Of a stretch of 64,000 nucleotides of DNA, positions 11,836 through 22,499 are shown piece by piece. A program made the translations under genes and the position numbers. Origin of the DNA: Erythrophleum ivorense (lineage: Eukaryota; Streptophyta; Magnoliopsida; Fabales; Fabaceae); the NCBI GenBank assembly GCA_026724425.1, contig JAIUCV010000395.1:496001-560000 (forward strand), read 5' to 3'. The notes beneath the pieces were generated by a model that made no database searches, was not told the DNA's origin, and saw only the letters and a list, made by a program, of their open reading frames with translations. The stretch's first letter is position 1. Every line of letters begins with the position of its first letter.

Positions 11836-13096
11836 ATGGGTAAAACGTATGGAGAAATCTTGTATTCTCATATTCAAGCTGGAGTGGATATAGGGAAACA
11901 ACTTATTCATCCCGATGGTGAAATCGGGTATGAATTCTATTTCAAAATCTTTAATGCCTATAACTTGATTTTACATTATTTTTTCATCTGCATTGATTAG
12001 ATTTGCACCCGATGGAAATGATGTCATTGAGTATATAGTGGCAGTGATGAAGCATAATTATCTAGGACCTTATAATTCATGGAAGAATCCATATGACAAT
12101 TATGGTTCAAAGAATTTTAGGTACAGTTTAAAAAAAATTGTTACACTTATTTCCTTGAAGCATATGATTTAATAAATATTTTTTGGTGATGTTGTCAAAA
12201 ATATTATGTTTGGACAATAGAGGATCATCGCCAAATTTACAAGAATGTTAAAGATCATGCAAGAAATCGATTGAAAGATTTGATCTATTACATTAGAAAT
12301 AAAGGGAAGCGGCCTATTTGGATAAATGAACATATTTAGAATGATTTATGTGCTAATTGGAATAAGATAGAATTTAGATGAAGAAGTGAATGTGCAAAAC
12401 AAAATAGAGCTTCCAACTCGGTAGACCCATCTCTTTACACTGGTGGCAATATTCCATTCACTGATCATGCTGCAACTCTAGCTGAAGACTTCGGCAAGCC
12501 TATAACTCCAGTAGAAATTCATGTTCAAACATATTAGAACCCAACTTCTGGTCTTTAGGTGGATAAAAAATATGAAAAAACTTTTATAAGTCTACTAACT
12601 TTGTATTCCTCTCTGTGAAAGATCATTTATGTATCATTGTTATATAATTTTTTTCCCTTGTTTTGGTTAAGAATGAATATGCAAGACTCAAAACCAACAT
12701 TGCAAAGTGCTGCAAATGTATAAAATTTCTCACTAGCAAATGAAGTTACACTGTGGACAGTAGCTACTGGAGGGAAAAAAAAGTGGAGGCTCCATGTACG
12801 AGTTAGGAAGTGTTTCACATAAAGTAGAAGAGGACCCACCTTTCAGTTATAACTATTGACGAGAAAATGAGTTCTTATCGTTATCATATCTAAATGTGGC
12901 AGGGGCCATATACCCACAAGGTCCACAAGGTCGGCTACATCTTGATATTAAGGAGAAATTTAAAAATTTTGAGATCCCAATGCAGGCTAATGAAAGTGCA
13001 ATATTTGACCTGCAACATCAAATTCATGAATACTACTAGCAATATAAAGCTTCAAGTGAGCAGCATAAAGCTTCAAGTTCTAAAAAAAAAAAATTA
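11836..13096 (+). pseudogene. PF03004 (Transposase_24, En/Spm-associated) gene, copy 1, degenerate
   Basis: Exon 1 (MGKTYGEILYSHIQ to HPDGEIG) ends at a GTATGA donor. Exon 2 starts after GATTAG at about 12000 and reads FAPDGNDVIEYIVAVMK and NSWKNPYDNYG up to an AGGTACAG donor. The next block, from about 12205, carries the family landmarks KYYVWTIEDHRQIYKN, RLKDLIYYIRNKGKRPIW, KQNRASN and SLYTGGNIPFTDH. Further on come a VDKKYEKTF motif, WTVATGGKKKWRL and a residual coiled-coil-like tail. Exon borders and motif order match copy 2 at 13708, so the two are diverged tandem paralogues. In-frame stops (for example in NEHI.NDLC and EFR.RSE) and frame changes after the GGKKKWRL block show it is dead. 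PF03004 proteins are DNA-transposon-encoded accessory or DNA-binding-like proteins; a precise biochemical role is not established from the sequence. Confidence 0.8.
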
Positions 13097-13707
13097 ACCA
13101 GACATTTAATTGTTGAACATAGAACATCTGCATGTTTTGCATGTTTTGTTCCGATGTATAAATGTGTGCTGTTATAAACGTGTCTTGTAATTATTGCAAT
13201 ATAAGGTGGATAACAACATTTTTTGCTACTAGCACATCCATGTTGGTTTTAAATTTAATTCTTAACATCTATCAAGATAGATTCACTATTATGCATATTC
13301 ATTAGGTCCCATACATATTGCCATTATATGTCAATGGAATCTTTCGCACTTACTTGGTTGGGTATTTTTTACTTTTGCCTGTATATCACATGGCACTAAA
13401 ACCATATGACATTACTTTTTTTTCCATATTTGTATTTATCTTTCTCAATTGGTCCCGCATGTCACACCATCTACAATGACATATATACACATTATTTCAT
13501 ATAAATGAACATAACTTTCTATATATCTCCCCCATAATGTTTTATTGAGCCCCAACCCATTCACCAAAGAGGAAGTGGAAGTCACTCAAGACAGCATTCA
13601 CAAAGATCTGCAAAGCTCACAAGGTAAGAAGGGAAGCTTGGGATGTTATATTTATACTCAAACTTAAGAAATGTGCATGTAGTAAAGGGCATCAATATCA
13701 TTACAGG

Positions 13708-15196
13708 ATGTCTTCTAAAAGGGGCCGGAGAACACGAAGTAATTTGTTACAACTAGAGTCATCTAATGTTAGAGAAGAAACACAGCCAATCCCGAAAAGC
13801 TTTCAACAAGAGTCTAACGACCCTCATGATAAGCACGCGAATGAACACTCCAATGACCAAGATCAACCTATGCCAACACTGATTAGACCTAATGGCACAA
13901 GGTATATCATTTTGTTTCACTATTTGGTTTAACAATGTTATTTGTAGGATAATAATGTATTTCATTATTTTTTATATTTCTAGATTTACCCCAAATGATA
14001 AAGACATCGGTGCTGCTATTGTCAAGATTTTTAAGAATAAATATGATTGTCCATGGAATTGCTGGACTAAAGTGCCATCAGAATATCAATACCTCTGGTT
14101 TCATGAATTTCAGATGTCATGTATTTCCTCTTTATTACATTGCAAATAATAATAAAATAAGTTGTGCATGTATAATCGTTATTGACATCTTATATGATTT
14201 GGAAGAAACTTTATTGTTGGAAACCAAGACATCACCATGATATATGGGCAAACTGGAAAAATCGAGTAAAATCTCAATTGAAGGATATAATTGGACATAT
14301 ACGTGATACGCGCAAACGACCGGAATGGATTAAACAATCCATCTGGGATGACTTCTGTGGCCATTGGGATTCTGAAGGATTTCGTTCTATCAGTGCACAA
14401 AAGAAGAAAAATCGAGCCAATGCTTTATTACATATAGGAAGTTCTATGTCGATGGAAGAACATGGTAGACAATTGGTATATAAATAATGTATTTATTTTA
14501 TACTTTTCATGTGGCATGCTTAGATGAATTCTTTCTTATTTTGTTGCGTAGGCTCGTGAATTGGGACAGGATCCTTCATTTTTTGAAGTTTATATGAAAA
14601 ATCGTCAACATAAGTCTACCCAAGCATGGGAAGACAAAAAGTCAAAAGCTATATGGGTATGAAAATTAGAAATATACTTACATATTTTATTTGTATTTTT
14701 TTATTTTGGTGTTAATTGTTTGAATTTTTTGTAGGATGAATATATGAAACAAAAAGATACCACCCAGGTTTCAAGCAATAATGCATTTGATATGAATACG
14801 TTTATTAGTGCTGTTGGTGGGAAAAAGCGCGGCGCAGTTTATAGTCTTGGTAACATATCTTGCAAAATTTTTGGAAACTCTAAACAAGGGTATACCTATA
14901 ATAAAGAAGCATCCTCAAGTCAATTACTCTTGTATCCACATTCAAATTATATACAAGATATGTTATGTAATGAATTTATCAATATTTCTACACAATCATA
15001 TCAAAGAATGTTTCAAGACCAACAAAGACAGATTGAAGAGCTGCGCACCCAATTGCAACAAATAACTCGGAGTAAGTATGGATAACCAACGGGGAGACGT
15101 TCGTCCTAAAAGAAAAAAGGTGCCACAACAGTGTCTCTGGATAGAGATGAAGATGACGATGATATTGATAAAGGGGATGATAGTGAGGAAGAATAA
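13708..15196 (+). CDS. PF03004 (Transposase_24, En/Spm-associated) gene, copy 2, nearly intact
   Basis: Exon 1 encodes MSSKRGRRTRSN and ends in LIRPNGTR at a GTATAT donor. Exon 2 (from about 13984) has FTPNDKDIGAAIVKIFKNKY and PSEYQYLWFHEFQ. Exon 3 (about 14205-14487) holds KLYCWKPRHHHDIW, RVKSQLKDIIGHIR, RPEWIKQSIWDDF, KKNRANALLHIGSSMSMEEH. It is followed by ARELGQDPSFFEVYMKNR, an exon starting DEYMKQKDTTQ, FISAVGGKKRGAVYSLG, and a short coiled coil QQRQIEELRTQLQQ. A perfect GTAAGT donor at 15072 and an ACAACAG acceptor at 15131 would join to an acidic tail (DEDDDDIDKGDDSEEE) ending at 15196; at 60 bp that intron is very short for a plant, so a frameshift is the alternative. The expected donor after HEFQ reads ATGTCA instead of GT, so splicing there may be impaired. 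The family occurs with CACTA elements; its presence inside Harbinger-type ends is odd. Confidence 0.75.
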
Positions 15197-15608
15197 TATA
15201 GACATATGGTACTTCAAACCTACTAGTGTCACAAAATAAAGATGTTGTACCTATTGTTTATGAACATATATATTTATATATTTTGCTTTAGGTTATTGAT
15301 TATAAACATATATATATTTATATTGATATCTATGCAGTATATATATCTGATCTTTTAATACCGCTACTAGTAAATCCAATCCAATTTCAGTATACACACA
15401 CACACACACACATATATATATGATGCAAATATATTGGACATATCCTGCTAAATAACCTTAATGACATTTATAAATTTGTTAAGAAATATATAAAGTTCCT
15501 AAGTGATGAAAGCAAAAGAAATAAGAAATGATAAAAATTGACATTGTTTATTTTACGAAACATAAACAATAATTATATATATTTTGATATAAATATCATT
15601 TTATTTGT

Positions 15609-15925
15609 ATTGTATATAATATGATAAGTATTAATATTCATTTAATTAATATAAAATAATAACCTTTTAAATTTTCATTATATTGAATTTAGAGTTTTCA
15701 ACACACACTAAATAATATTAAAATAACATTTTAAATTCTAATATGTTATATTTTTGAAAAAAAATAAAGTTTCCCTTAAAAGTGTGTTGATTATCTTTTT
15801 TATTATAAAACAAATTTATGTATTTTAATGGTATTATGTATTGAAAACTCTAACTTATTTTTTTAATTAAATGAATAAAATGCTTATTATATTATATAAT
15901 ATATAAACATACTAGTATTTATATA
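15609..15925. mobile_element. MITE with about 110-bp inverted repeats nested in the Harbinger-type element
   Basis: The left arm contains AGAGTTTTCAACACAC and TTCATTTAATTAATATAA. The right arm carries their inverse (ATTGAAAACTCTAAC and TTAATTAAATGAATAAAA). The arms are separated by a short AT-rich loop with no coding capacity. It lies in the non-coding spacer between the PF03004 genes and ORF1. The duplication at its edges is unclear in this AT-rich context. Confidence 0.65.
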
Positions 15926-16030
15926 TAAAAAAATTCAAAAACCAATACTCGTATTTATATTTATATTTTTTATAAAATATAAATATACCTACTAATGAAG
16001 AAAGAGAATAAGAAAATTCTCGGAGTGGTG

Positions 16031-16080
16031 TGGGAACCAGCGGCGTCCAACTGCAAATTTTTTTTTCGCCCTGGTTCCCT
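16031..16080. repeat. Perfect-arm hairpin GGGAACCAG / CTGGTTCCC
   Basis: GGGAACCAG at the left and CTGGTTCCC at the right form a 9-bp perfect stem. GCG/CGC next to it extends the stem with small gaps, around a loop containing a T9 run. It is strikingly GC-rich against its surroundings. It could be the collapsed remnant of a small foldback element or a structural terminator-like hairpin; the function is unknown. Confidence 0.6.
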
Positions 16081-16655
16081 TTTTTTTTTTTCCTTTTTGT
16101 TTTTTTTTCTTATTCCTTGTAATTTGCTTTGAAGTCGTAGGTCTTAAAACGTTTTGCAATTTTTGTCAAAAAATTATACATGTTATTCTATCCTTTTTTT
16201 TAAGTTATGTTTTATTTTTTAGTCACATTTTTTTAATAGCTTAAAATTTTTTTCTTTATATATTTAATATTTTAACAGTCATCTGAAGTTATATTTTTTG
16301 TTATTGTATTTTCTTGAAAGTTATTGGCCCTAATTTTCCTATCATCTTTTTCTTATCCTTCACTTCTAAACTATGTAAGTTTATTACTAGAAACTATGAT
16401 AAATATGTAAAATTTAGTATCACCCTGCGTAATAATAAATAAGACTCAAATTTTATTGCTAATCAGTCCAATAATCTATGAATACCCACTACCTTATCTT
16501 AAATTTCGATACATTCTAGTTTTTAACAAAATTCTGACAACTAATTCAGCTAATAACGATGAAACAAATATCCTACACCATACTACAAGCATAGTATCAC
16601 CACGGTCATATAACAAAAATGAAAGGAACATTTTATCATCATATTCCTCTCTCAA

Positions 16656-17735
16656 TTACAATATGCCAGCATCCCTCATCATTTGTATCAAAGTTTGTAG
16701 TCGCATGTGCCGTGGAACCCCAAAAAAGGTTCGCTTACTCCTTTCTTCCTTACAAAAAAAAAACATTGCAATTTATATTCCTCGCTTACTCCAATTTGTT
16801 CAACTTCTGCCTATACCTCTTCTTTGCTATAATGATGGGGCCTATTTCTTTTAAGCATAGCAAGCCCCTTCTCCGCAATTTCAGCTTGTTTCTCATTGAT
16901 TTATCATGCAAAGAGTTGCCATCTCGTATAACTTCAGCTAGCTCTTTAATCCCCGAAGTTATTTTTTCATATTTTTCCTTAATAGCTTTAATAACAACTT
17001 TCTTACGCTTCTGTCCCTTTGTGGATGCAGTCCCCGTATAATGATTAGAGTTGCCACCAGTTGGACTAAATGAATCCATGTTAGCTATTGAGTTAGTAGG
17101 CTCATATCCCAGTTGAACTCACTTTTAGTTATTATATCATTCATATTCGTCCCTTCAACAGAATCATTTAAATCAATGCACTCTTTTCTGCCAGTGTTTC
17201 AAATTATCTTTAGCACTCTCAACGTACTTTTCTATTGCTCTATCTGCACCAAATAATTCATATAACTTATCATAATATACAATTAGGGTACTCATCCACC
17301 TCTTTTCTTGTGATTTTTCTGCAAATAGTATAACAAATATATCAAATCATTCACTAAATAAGTATGAATGAAATAAAAGTGCAAACAACTAGACATAAGC
17401 TAACATGCATAGGAAACAAATAAAACTACCTCAATTAATTCATTCCAAATCTGAATATCTGCTTTAAACAGTTTTGAAATAGGATTATATGAGAATCCGC
17501 CATATAGCTCTCCAAATCACTGGGACAATGTCTTCTTCTGATTTTTAAAGTGTTGCTTCATTATATGAGGTCTAAAAGAAGTTTTCAGCATTTGCAATAT
17601 GTTATCATATGCAGATGTTGTGAATATCCCATCAGGACGATTCCCTTTCATCATCTCTTCTAGTAGAGCATCTAAAAAGGCTTCATCCATTTTATGCGTC
17701 CAACGCAGATTATCCTTAACTAATTTCGGGGCCAT
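16656..17735 (-). pseudogene. Harbinger ORF1, Myb/SANT-like DNA-binding protein, broken
   Basis: PIF/Harbinger ORF1 proteins bind the element's ends through a Myb/SANT-like domain and act with the transposase. Starting at 17735 the protein reads MAPKLVKDNLRWTHKMDEAF then LLEEMMKGNRPDG, the trihelix/SANT-like start, followed by FRPHIMKQHFKNQKKTLSQ. After one in-frame TGA (17514-17516) it continues FGELYGGFSYNP and IWNELIE to a GTAGTT donor at 17429. An exon after 17318 gives KRWMSTLIVYYDKLYELFG. Several frame changes follow before SFSPTGGNSNHY, KGQKRKK (a likely nuclear localisation signal) and IKEKYEKITSGIKEL. A plausible native C-terminus, FGVPRHMRLQTLIQMMRD, ends at 16656. It is one stop plus several frameshifts away from function. 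Its minus-strand position next to the transposase is the normal two-gene layout of the superfamily. Confidence 0.8.
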
Positions 17736-18057
17736 CGATAAGTGTCTGCATAGAATACCATATCATGAATAACCAATTGGAATGAAAATTGAATAGAAAA
17801 GGCATAATTTAATATCATGAAGAACTAATTGGAATGAAAATTCAATAGAAAAGGAATAATTCAATATCATCAAGAACCAGTTGGAACAAAAATTGAATAG
17901 AAAAGGCATAATTCAATTCATATGAAATTAACATAAAACAGATTATTCGAAATATACCAATGTCACCGATAAAATATTTTAATAACATAAACAATAATAT
18001 CATACATTATTCAATCAAATATTAGTTAACTCATAAAGTAAATTAATATCATCTAAA

Positions 18058-19534
18058 TTATGATCCACTCTGATAGTCATGCCACATCTGGCACGCAATA
18101 CTATCTCTCAAAATTGCTTCTTGTCTGTAGTCTTCCTCTAGACCATGGTTAGAAGTGTCCTCATTATGATCAGGCAGGTTAAGTAGTAATTCACGATCAA
18201 CTTCAGTGATTAGATTCTCATCAAGATCTACTCCCATTAAAAAATTATGTAATACACAACAAGCTACCATAATATCAGTCATGGTTTGAAAGGAATAATA
18301 TGGTTCAATGCCACTAGCTATAATCAGAAATCTTTTTTTCAATACTCCAAATATTGGTTCGATGACATTCCGCAATGAAGCATGTCGATGGTTAAAAATT
18401 TCTTTTTCATTTTGTGGTGCCCTGGAAGAATATTCTTTTAAATGATAGCGAACTCCTCTATAAGGTGTTAAGAGCCCATGAAAACCGGCATCTCCTAAGT
18501 AAAACTTTCCTGTAAATGAAATGATAAATTAAGGAGAAGAAAAAGACAAACAAGTCTAATCTAAATCAACACATTATAAATCCATAATTACTGGCAATAC
18601 CTTATGGAAATATAATGTTATCTTCTCTAGAAAAAGCATTTTTTAAAATTCGAGAATCAAATGCAAAGCCTTCCCAACCAGCTAAGACATAAGAGAATTT
18701 CATGTCAAATGAACATGCCGCAAACACATTCTGTGTAGGGTAATCTTTTCATCCTCAAAATCTAGCAACTTCTTTTCTAGGCACCTTTGCTCGAACATGA
18801 GTGCCATCAATAGCTACAACACAATCCTATCAATTTAGAAGCAACATATATGAAGTATAAAGTGTGATATGATAAATATTGTTATATACCTTAAAGTATG
18901 GATAAAATCTGCTATTATGAAAAATTTGGCTAGAAACCTCTGATCCAGAAGGCTGCATAAGGAACTCAACCTCAATCTAAACCACCGCACGTAATACATT
19001 ATGAAAATGCTGATTAATAGTTTCTCTCGAATGATAAAAATAAAAATAAATAGCCCTAGTCTTAACATTATGGGCTAAAATATGTAGGAACTTGGCAACT
19101 TGTTCTACAACTGTAACCCAGCATGAGTCTTTAATTCTCCTGGTGTTTCAAAGTTTCTCACATAACTCTTGGAAAACTTGTGGACCCATACACAAAATAT
19201 GCCGACAATTTTTTTCATCTTCAAGCTGTATCATCAATTGTTTTCGCATATTGTATTGCTCGATATCACTCACCCTCATGGGTTTATTCACTATAGTGGA
19301 CAGTTCTTCTAAGAATTGCATGGCATAGAGCATCAAACAAATGGCACGTACAACACATGTATTCCTCTGTCTTTCCAAGTCTTCAATTAAATGGTTCAAT
19401 CTTGAACTTTCAGTTATCACTCCAAAACTTATCAGATGCTTAACTTCAAAGTTAGAATTGTGAATATCCTCGGCAACATTGTCTAAGAATTCTGTGATTT
19501 CCATATATACTATAGGTGTGCCACTAGTGAACAA
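18058..19534 (-). pseudogene. PIF/Harbinger DDE transposase (HARBI1-like), broken by stops
   Basis: This is the cut-and-paste endonuclease of the element. From 19534 the protein runs to GPQVFQELCEKL, hits TGA (19148-19150) and continues in the same frame with WVTVVEQVAKFLHILAHN and HSRETINQHFHNVLRAVV. A TAG follows (18977-18979), then IEVEFLMQPSGSE. After an intron (about 18827-18888) comes DCVVAIDGTHV with the first catalytic Asp. RF.G.KDYPTQNVFAACSFD contains two TGA codons (18755-18757 and 18749-18751). After a second intron comes FYLGDAGFHG (second Asp), then NVIEPIFGVLKKRF (catalytic Glu), a CCVLHNFL motif and the stop at 18058. All three DDE residues survive. At least four nonsense codons, and possibly a fifth near the second intron donor, rule out a normal product. 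Confidence 0.88.
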
Positions 19535-19539
19535 TTATG

Positions 19540-20390
19540 CAAAATAGGTAACAACATATTTTGCAGAATTTAAACAAAATAATTTAAAAGAAAGTGGATA
19601 CAAATGTGTTATGGAAAAACATTCATGGAAGGAAGTCATGATGATAAAACAAGGGAAAAGACAGGTTCATGCCTCTTTTTTCAAAGCAGCTGAACTTGTT
19701 GTCTCAAATTGTCCATCATGCTAGAGAAATAATAAGAATAGAGAAAAAGAAATTATGAAAGTAATGTCAAAACTTTTTGGTATACAAAATAGCACAATGT
19801 TAAAGTAGGGGCTTTTACAAATTTCATAATGAAATCATACTTAGAGTATGATTACAACCCATGAGCTATGATGAAAAATTTAAGGATTAGTTCACTCATT
19901 ATATCATATTTTTCGTCTTCCCCATCTTTGCCTGTTGGAATCTTTTTTCTTTTTCTGTTGGTTCCATGTTAGCGTATGGAAAAAAAACAAAACATGAATG
20001 CAAAAATTAAGAATAGCCAACTTTCACAAAGAATTGAGTTCTTGGTTTCATTCTATAGTATGTGAGGACAATATTATAATAGTGTTATGAAGTATAGCAA
20101 TAATTGGCCTATCGCATCTAAATAATACAGATACACTAATATTATGGAAGATGATGAGGAGGAGGAAGATAAGGAGAAAGAGAAGAAACCTTGCAGACAG
20201 GGCGATAGGTGAAAGAGCAAATCGAATCCTGGGGAGTTCTGCAGCAAGAAAATGAAAAAGATAACCTAATTTGTACAGTCATTTGACGAGGTCAAGTGGA
20301 CATTTTATTCAAATAGTGAAGGGCAATTTTGGAAAATAATTATTGCTGAGGCATTTTCTCCCATAATCTCTCCATATTTAGGGAGAAAAT
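19540..20390. other. Non-coding region upstream of the transposase
   Basis: Between the transposase start and the right terminal region there is only AT-rich sequence with GA-rich runs near 20155-20195. Being upstream of the minus-strand transposase, it is where that gene's promoter would lie; no individual element is recognisable. Confidence 0.5.
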
Positions 20391-20530
20391 TTGTGTGTGG
20401 ATCCCACAGTACTTTTATCTTGGGACTCTCTCCTCTCCTCCATTTTCTCCTTGACACAAATGGAAGAAAACTATGTTTTCCCTTCCTCCCTTTCTTTTCT
20501 CTCTAATAATTACCCCATCCAAACATAGTG
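20391..20530. repeat. Right terminal and subterminal repeat of the Harbinger-type element
   Basis: A pyrimidine-rich tract (TCTCTCCTCTCCTCC, CTTCCTCCCTTTCTTTTC) ends in CCCCATCCAAACATAGTG, the inverse of the left terminus. It is followed directly by TTA (20531-20533), the right target duplication. Confidence 0.75.
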
Positions 20531-20584
20531 TTAATTTAAAAAAGAACTTTTAAGCATTTCAGGTATATGTTTATGCAATGTAAC

Positions 20585-20900
20585 ATTTACATTATTTTTT
20601 TTTCTTTTGCTATATGCATGTAAAAAAGCCTGTAACTTAATCTCCAGTGTTGGATATAAGCCTATAGCCAGAATAGTAATAGATGTCGTTCGTGTTCCTG
20701 ATATAACTGTTGGAAGAGATGACAATGATCCAGGTACCATAGATGCAACAACACACAAATGGCAATGCCCAGTATCTTACTTCCTCTGGTCTAAGTGGGA
20801 AGAAGCTGGGAATATTGAGAAACAGTGATGGTTTCACATCGCCATTGGTTCAGTTGAGAATACAAGATACACAATGCTTTTTCAAACTTTGAGGTACCAT
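20585..20900 (+). other. Unidentified exon-like stretch
   Basis: A plus-strand frame reads GYKPIARIVIDVVRVPDITV, GRDDNDPGTIDATTHKWQCP and YFLWSKWEEAGNIEKQ, then stops at 20826. It continues past the stop in the same frame as WFHIAIGSVENTRYTMLFQT. Its composition is less AT-rich and more protein-like than its neighbours. The region before GYKPIA has a pyrimidine tract and a CTCCAG that could be an acceptor. I do not recognise the family. It could be an exon of a host gene or of an element broken by the Harbinger insertion 70 bp upstream. Confidence 0.35.
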
Positions 20901-20904
20901 GCCG

Positions 20905-22060
20905 TAAGACTTTTTTGAAAGGAGAAGACTTAGATAAGCATTTTTATTTTTATTTTTTATTTTTCGAAAGTGGTTCCTATCACATTATTTATAGATCAGA
21001 TACGTAAATGAGATAGAGTCAACAATTTAAAAGATAAAACTTTAACAAATGTGTAAAGCGTATTTGAATTTCGTGTGGTAAACTCATTTATAAATGTGGT
21101 TCATATAAATGATTTAGTTGACAATGCCTATCTAATAATATGTCATAAGCTAAATGTTTGAGATTAAGTTTTTTATTGGAAAGTAATGTGAAAGTGATGT
21201 GATTTTTAAAAAAAAAGGACCAATCATATGGTATTAAATTGCAAATAAATATTTATTTTTACTAAAAAAATTCTCATAAAACATCTTAAAATTGTATTGA
21301 AATTTTATCCTTTTCAATACACTTAGTGTTAGTAACTAATGTGTACTTGTATATTATAGTTTACATTTGTTTCCTGTTTGTGTGTGTACATACATACATA
21401 CATAAATACATATATATATATATATATATATGTATATCAAGAGAGAGACCAGGGTGAAACTTTAATAGACAATCTAATGATAGATGTTGGACCATTTGGT
21501 AAACCTAAATTTGCTACATTGCTAGCAGAGTTCAGGTGAGACCTGAATGCAGACCTAGCACAACTTCTATCTTCTCATGTAAAGTACCTTGCAAGATATC
21601 ATCGCATATAACAACAAAAACAGAGAACTTATGAGTCTCTCTTTCTCTCTCCGTGTGTGTCTGCATTACTATTTGTATACATCACCTCCGCTATTATAAA
21701 ATAATTTACGAATGTCTTTTCATAGAAAAAGATGAATAAAACTAAACGAATTTTGAACCTAATGTTAATGGATCCTTTTAACCCTATTTTCTGTTGACTG
21801 TATAAGGACTTAATTGCACTTTTTTGTTTTTAACTAAAAATATCCTTAGCAAGAAGACTTTCTTAAGCTGCCATCATTCTCAAATCTTTCGTTTGCCCAC
21901 AAATAAAAGAAACCCAACATTTGTAGAGATTAATTTTGTTAAAAAAACAAAAACTGACGTTAGACCTTTGAGTACCAAAAAAAAAAAGCTAATGGATCCC
22001 TTAAATCTAAAATTGGTAATTAATTAGTTATGGTGAGTTTTTTTGGATGCAAAGGAGATC
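20905..22060. other. AT-rich non-coding stretch with microsatellites
   Basis: No gene is seen. An (ACAT)n/(AT)n microsatellite lies at about 21388-21432. A short perfect inverted repeat, TTCAGGT-gag-ACCTGAA, lies at 21531-21547 and is of unknown significance. Confidence 0.5.
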
Positions 22061-22069
22061 AATATACCT

Positions 22070-22470
22070 ATAATCAATTTTCATGCGTAAAGGGTAAAAT
22101 TCTGTAGGTATAACGTCACTTGACATAGGTCTAGACTTCCATCAAATTTACTTTACTTTTGCCTACAATTTTTTGACCGTAGTTATAACTTATACCCATG
22201 GTTTCATAAGATGTGGGTACAAATTTATAATTTTTACCCACAGATGCTTGATTGTCACTATAGCTGATTATAATATCTTTATGAAACCTTTACCCACATG
22301 CATTTTACCATAACTAAATCTTTTACCTACAATATTTTACTATCACTAAAATTATAGTGACAATTTAATCAAACTTATACTCATAGACATTTTATTGTTA
22401 CAAAAACCTTTACCCATAGTTGTTTTGCTACTATTGCTTTATTATCACTGAAATCTTTGGGATATAATTA
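22070..22470. repeat. Subterminal-type repeat cluster (TTTACCCAYAG motif)
   Basis: Variants of TTTACCCACAG, TTTACCCATAG and TTACCCACATG, each followed by a TTTTACTATCACT-like segment, recur about eight times in 400 bp, some inverted (TGTGGGTA). Dense variable short motifs of this kind are typical of the subterminal regions of CACTA elements. No CACTA tip was found beside it, so the link to copy C (26330-30093) is only possible. Confidence 0.45.
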
Positions 22471-22499
22471 TATCATTTAACATTCCAATCTTATCTTTT

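Larger units (their letters stand above)
15200..16600. other. AT-rich spacer of the Harbinger-type element
   Basis: No gene is seen. The spacer contains (AC)n/(AT)n at about 15394-15421, the inverted-repeat MITE at 15609-15925 and the hairpin at 16031-16080, which are listed separately. It separates the plus-strand PF03004 genes from the 3' end of the minus-strand ORF1. Confidence 0.6.
10779..20530. mobile_element. Large PIF/Harbinger-type DNA transposon, 9.75 kb
   Basis: The termini are TGTTTTGTTTGGATGGGG on the left and, inverted, CACTATGTTTGGATGGGG on the right, of equal length and flanked by TTA. Both ends continue into purine-rich (left, top strand) or pyrimidine-rich (right, top strand) tracts of 100 bp or more. 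Inside, on the minus strand, are the two genes expected of the superfamily: a DDE transposase (18058-19534) and a Myb/SANT ORF1 (16656-17735). On the plus strand, near the left end, are two genes of the PF03004 family (11836-13096 and 13708-15196), which belong to En/Spm-like elements and are not part of the usual Harbinger gene set. An inverted-repeat MITE lies at about 15609-15925. The element is larger than the usual autonomous member (commonly about 4-7 kb), and both core genes are broken, so it is now immobile on its own. Confidence 0.75.

Noticed and set aside
11836..15196. Nested CACTA element inside the Harbinger-type element
   Set aside because: No CACTA tips, subterminal repeats or TNP2 gene were found around the PF03004 genes. 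The option stays open only as the alternative noted in the findings.
22070..22470. CRISPR-like array
   Set aside because: The repeats are short, variable and in both orientations without regular spacers, as in transposon subterminal regions, and the DNA is plant nuclear.
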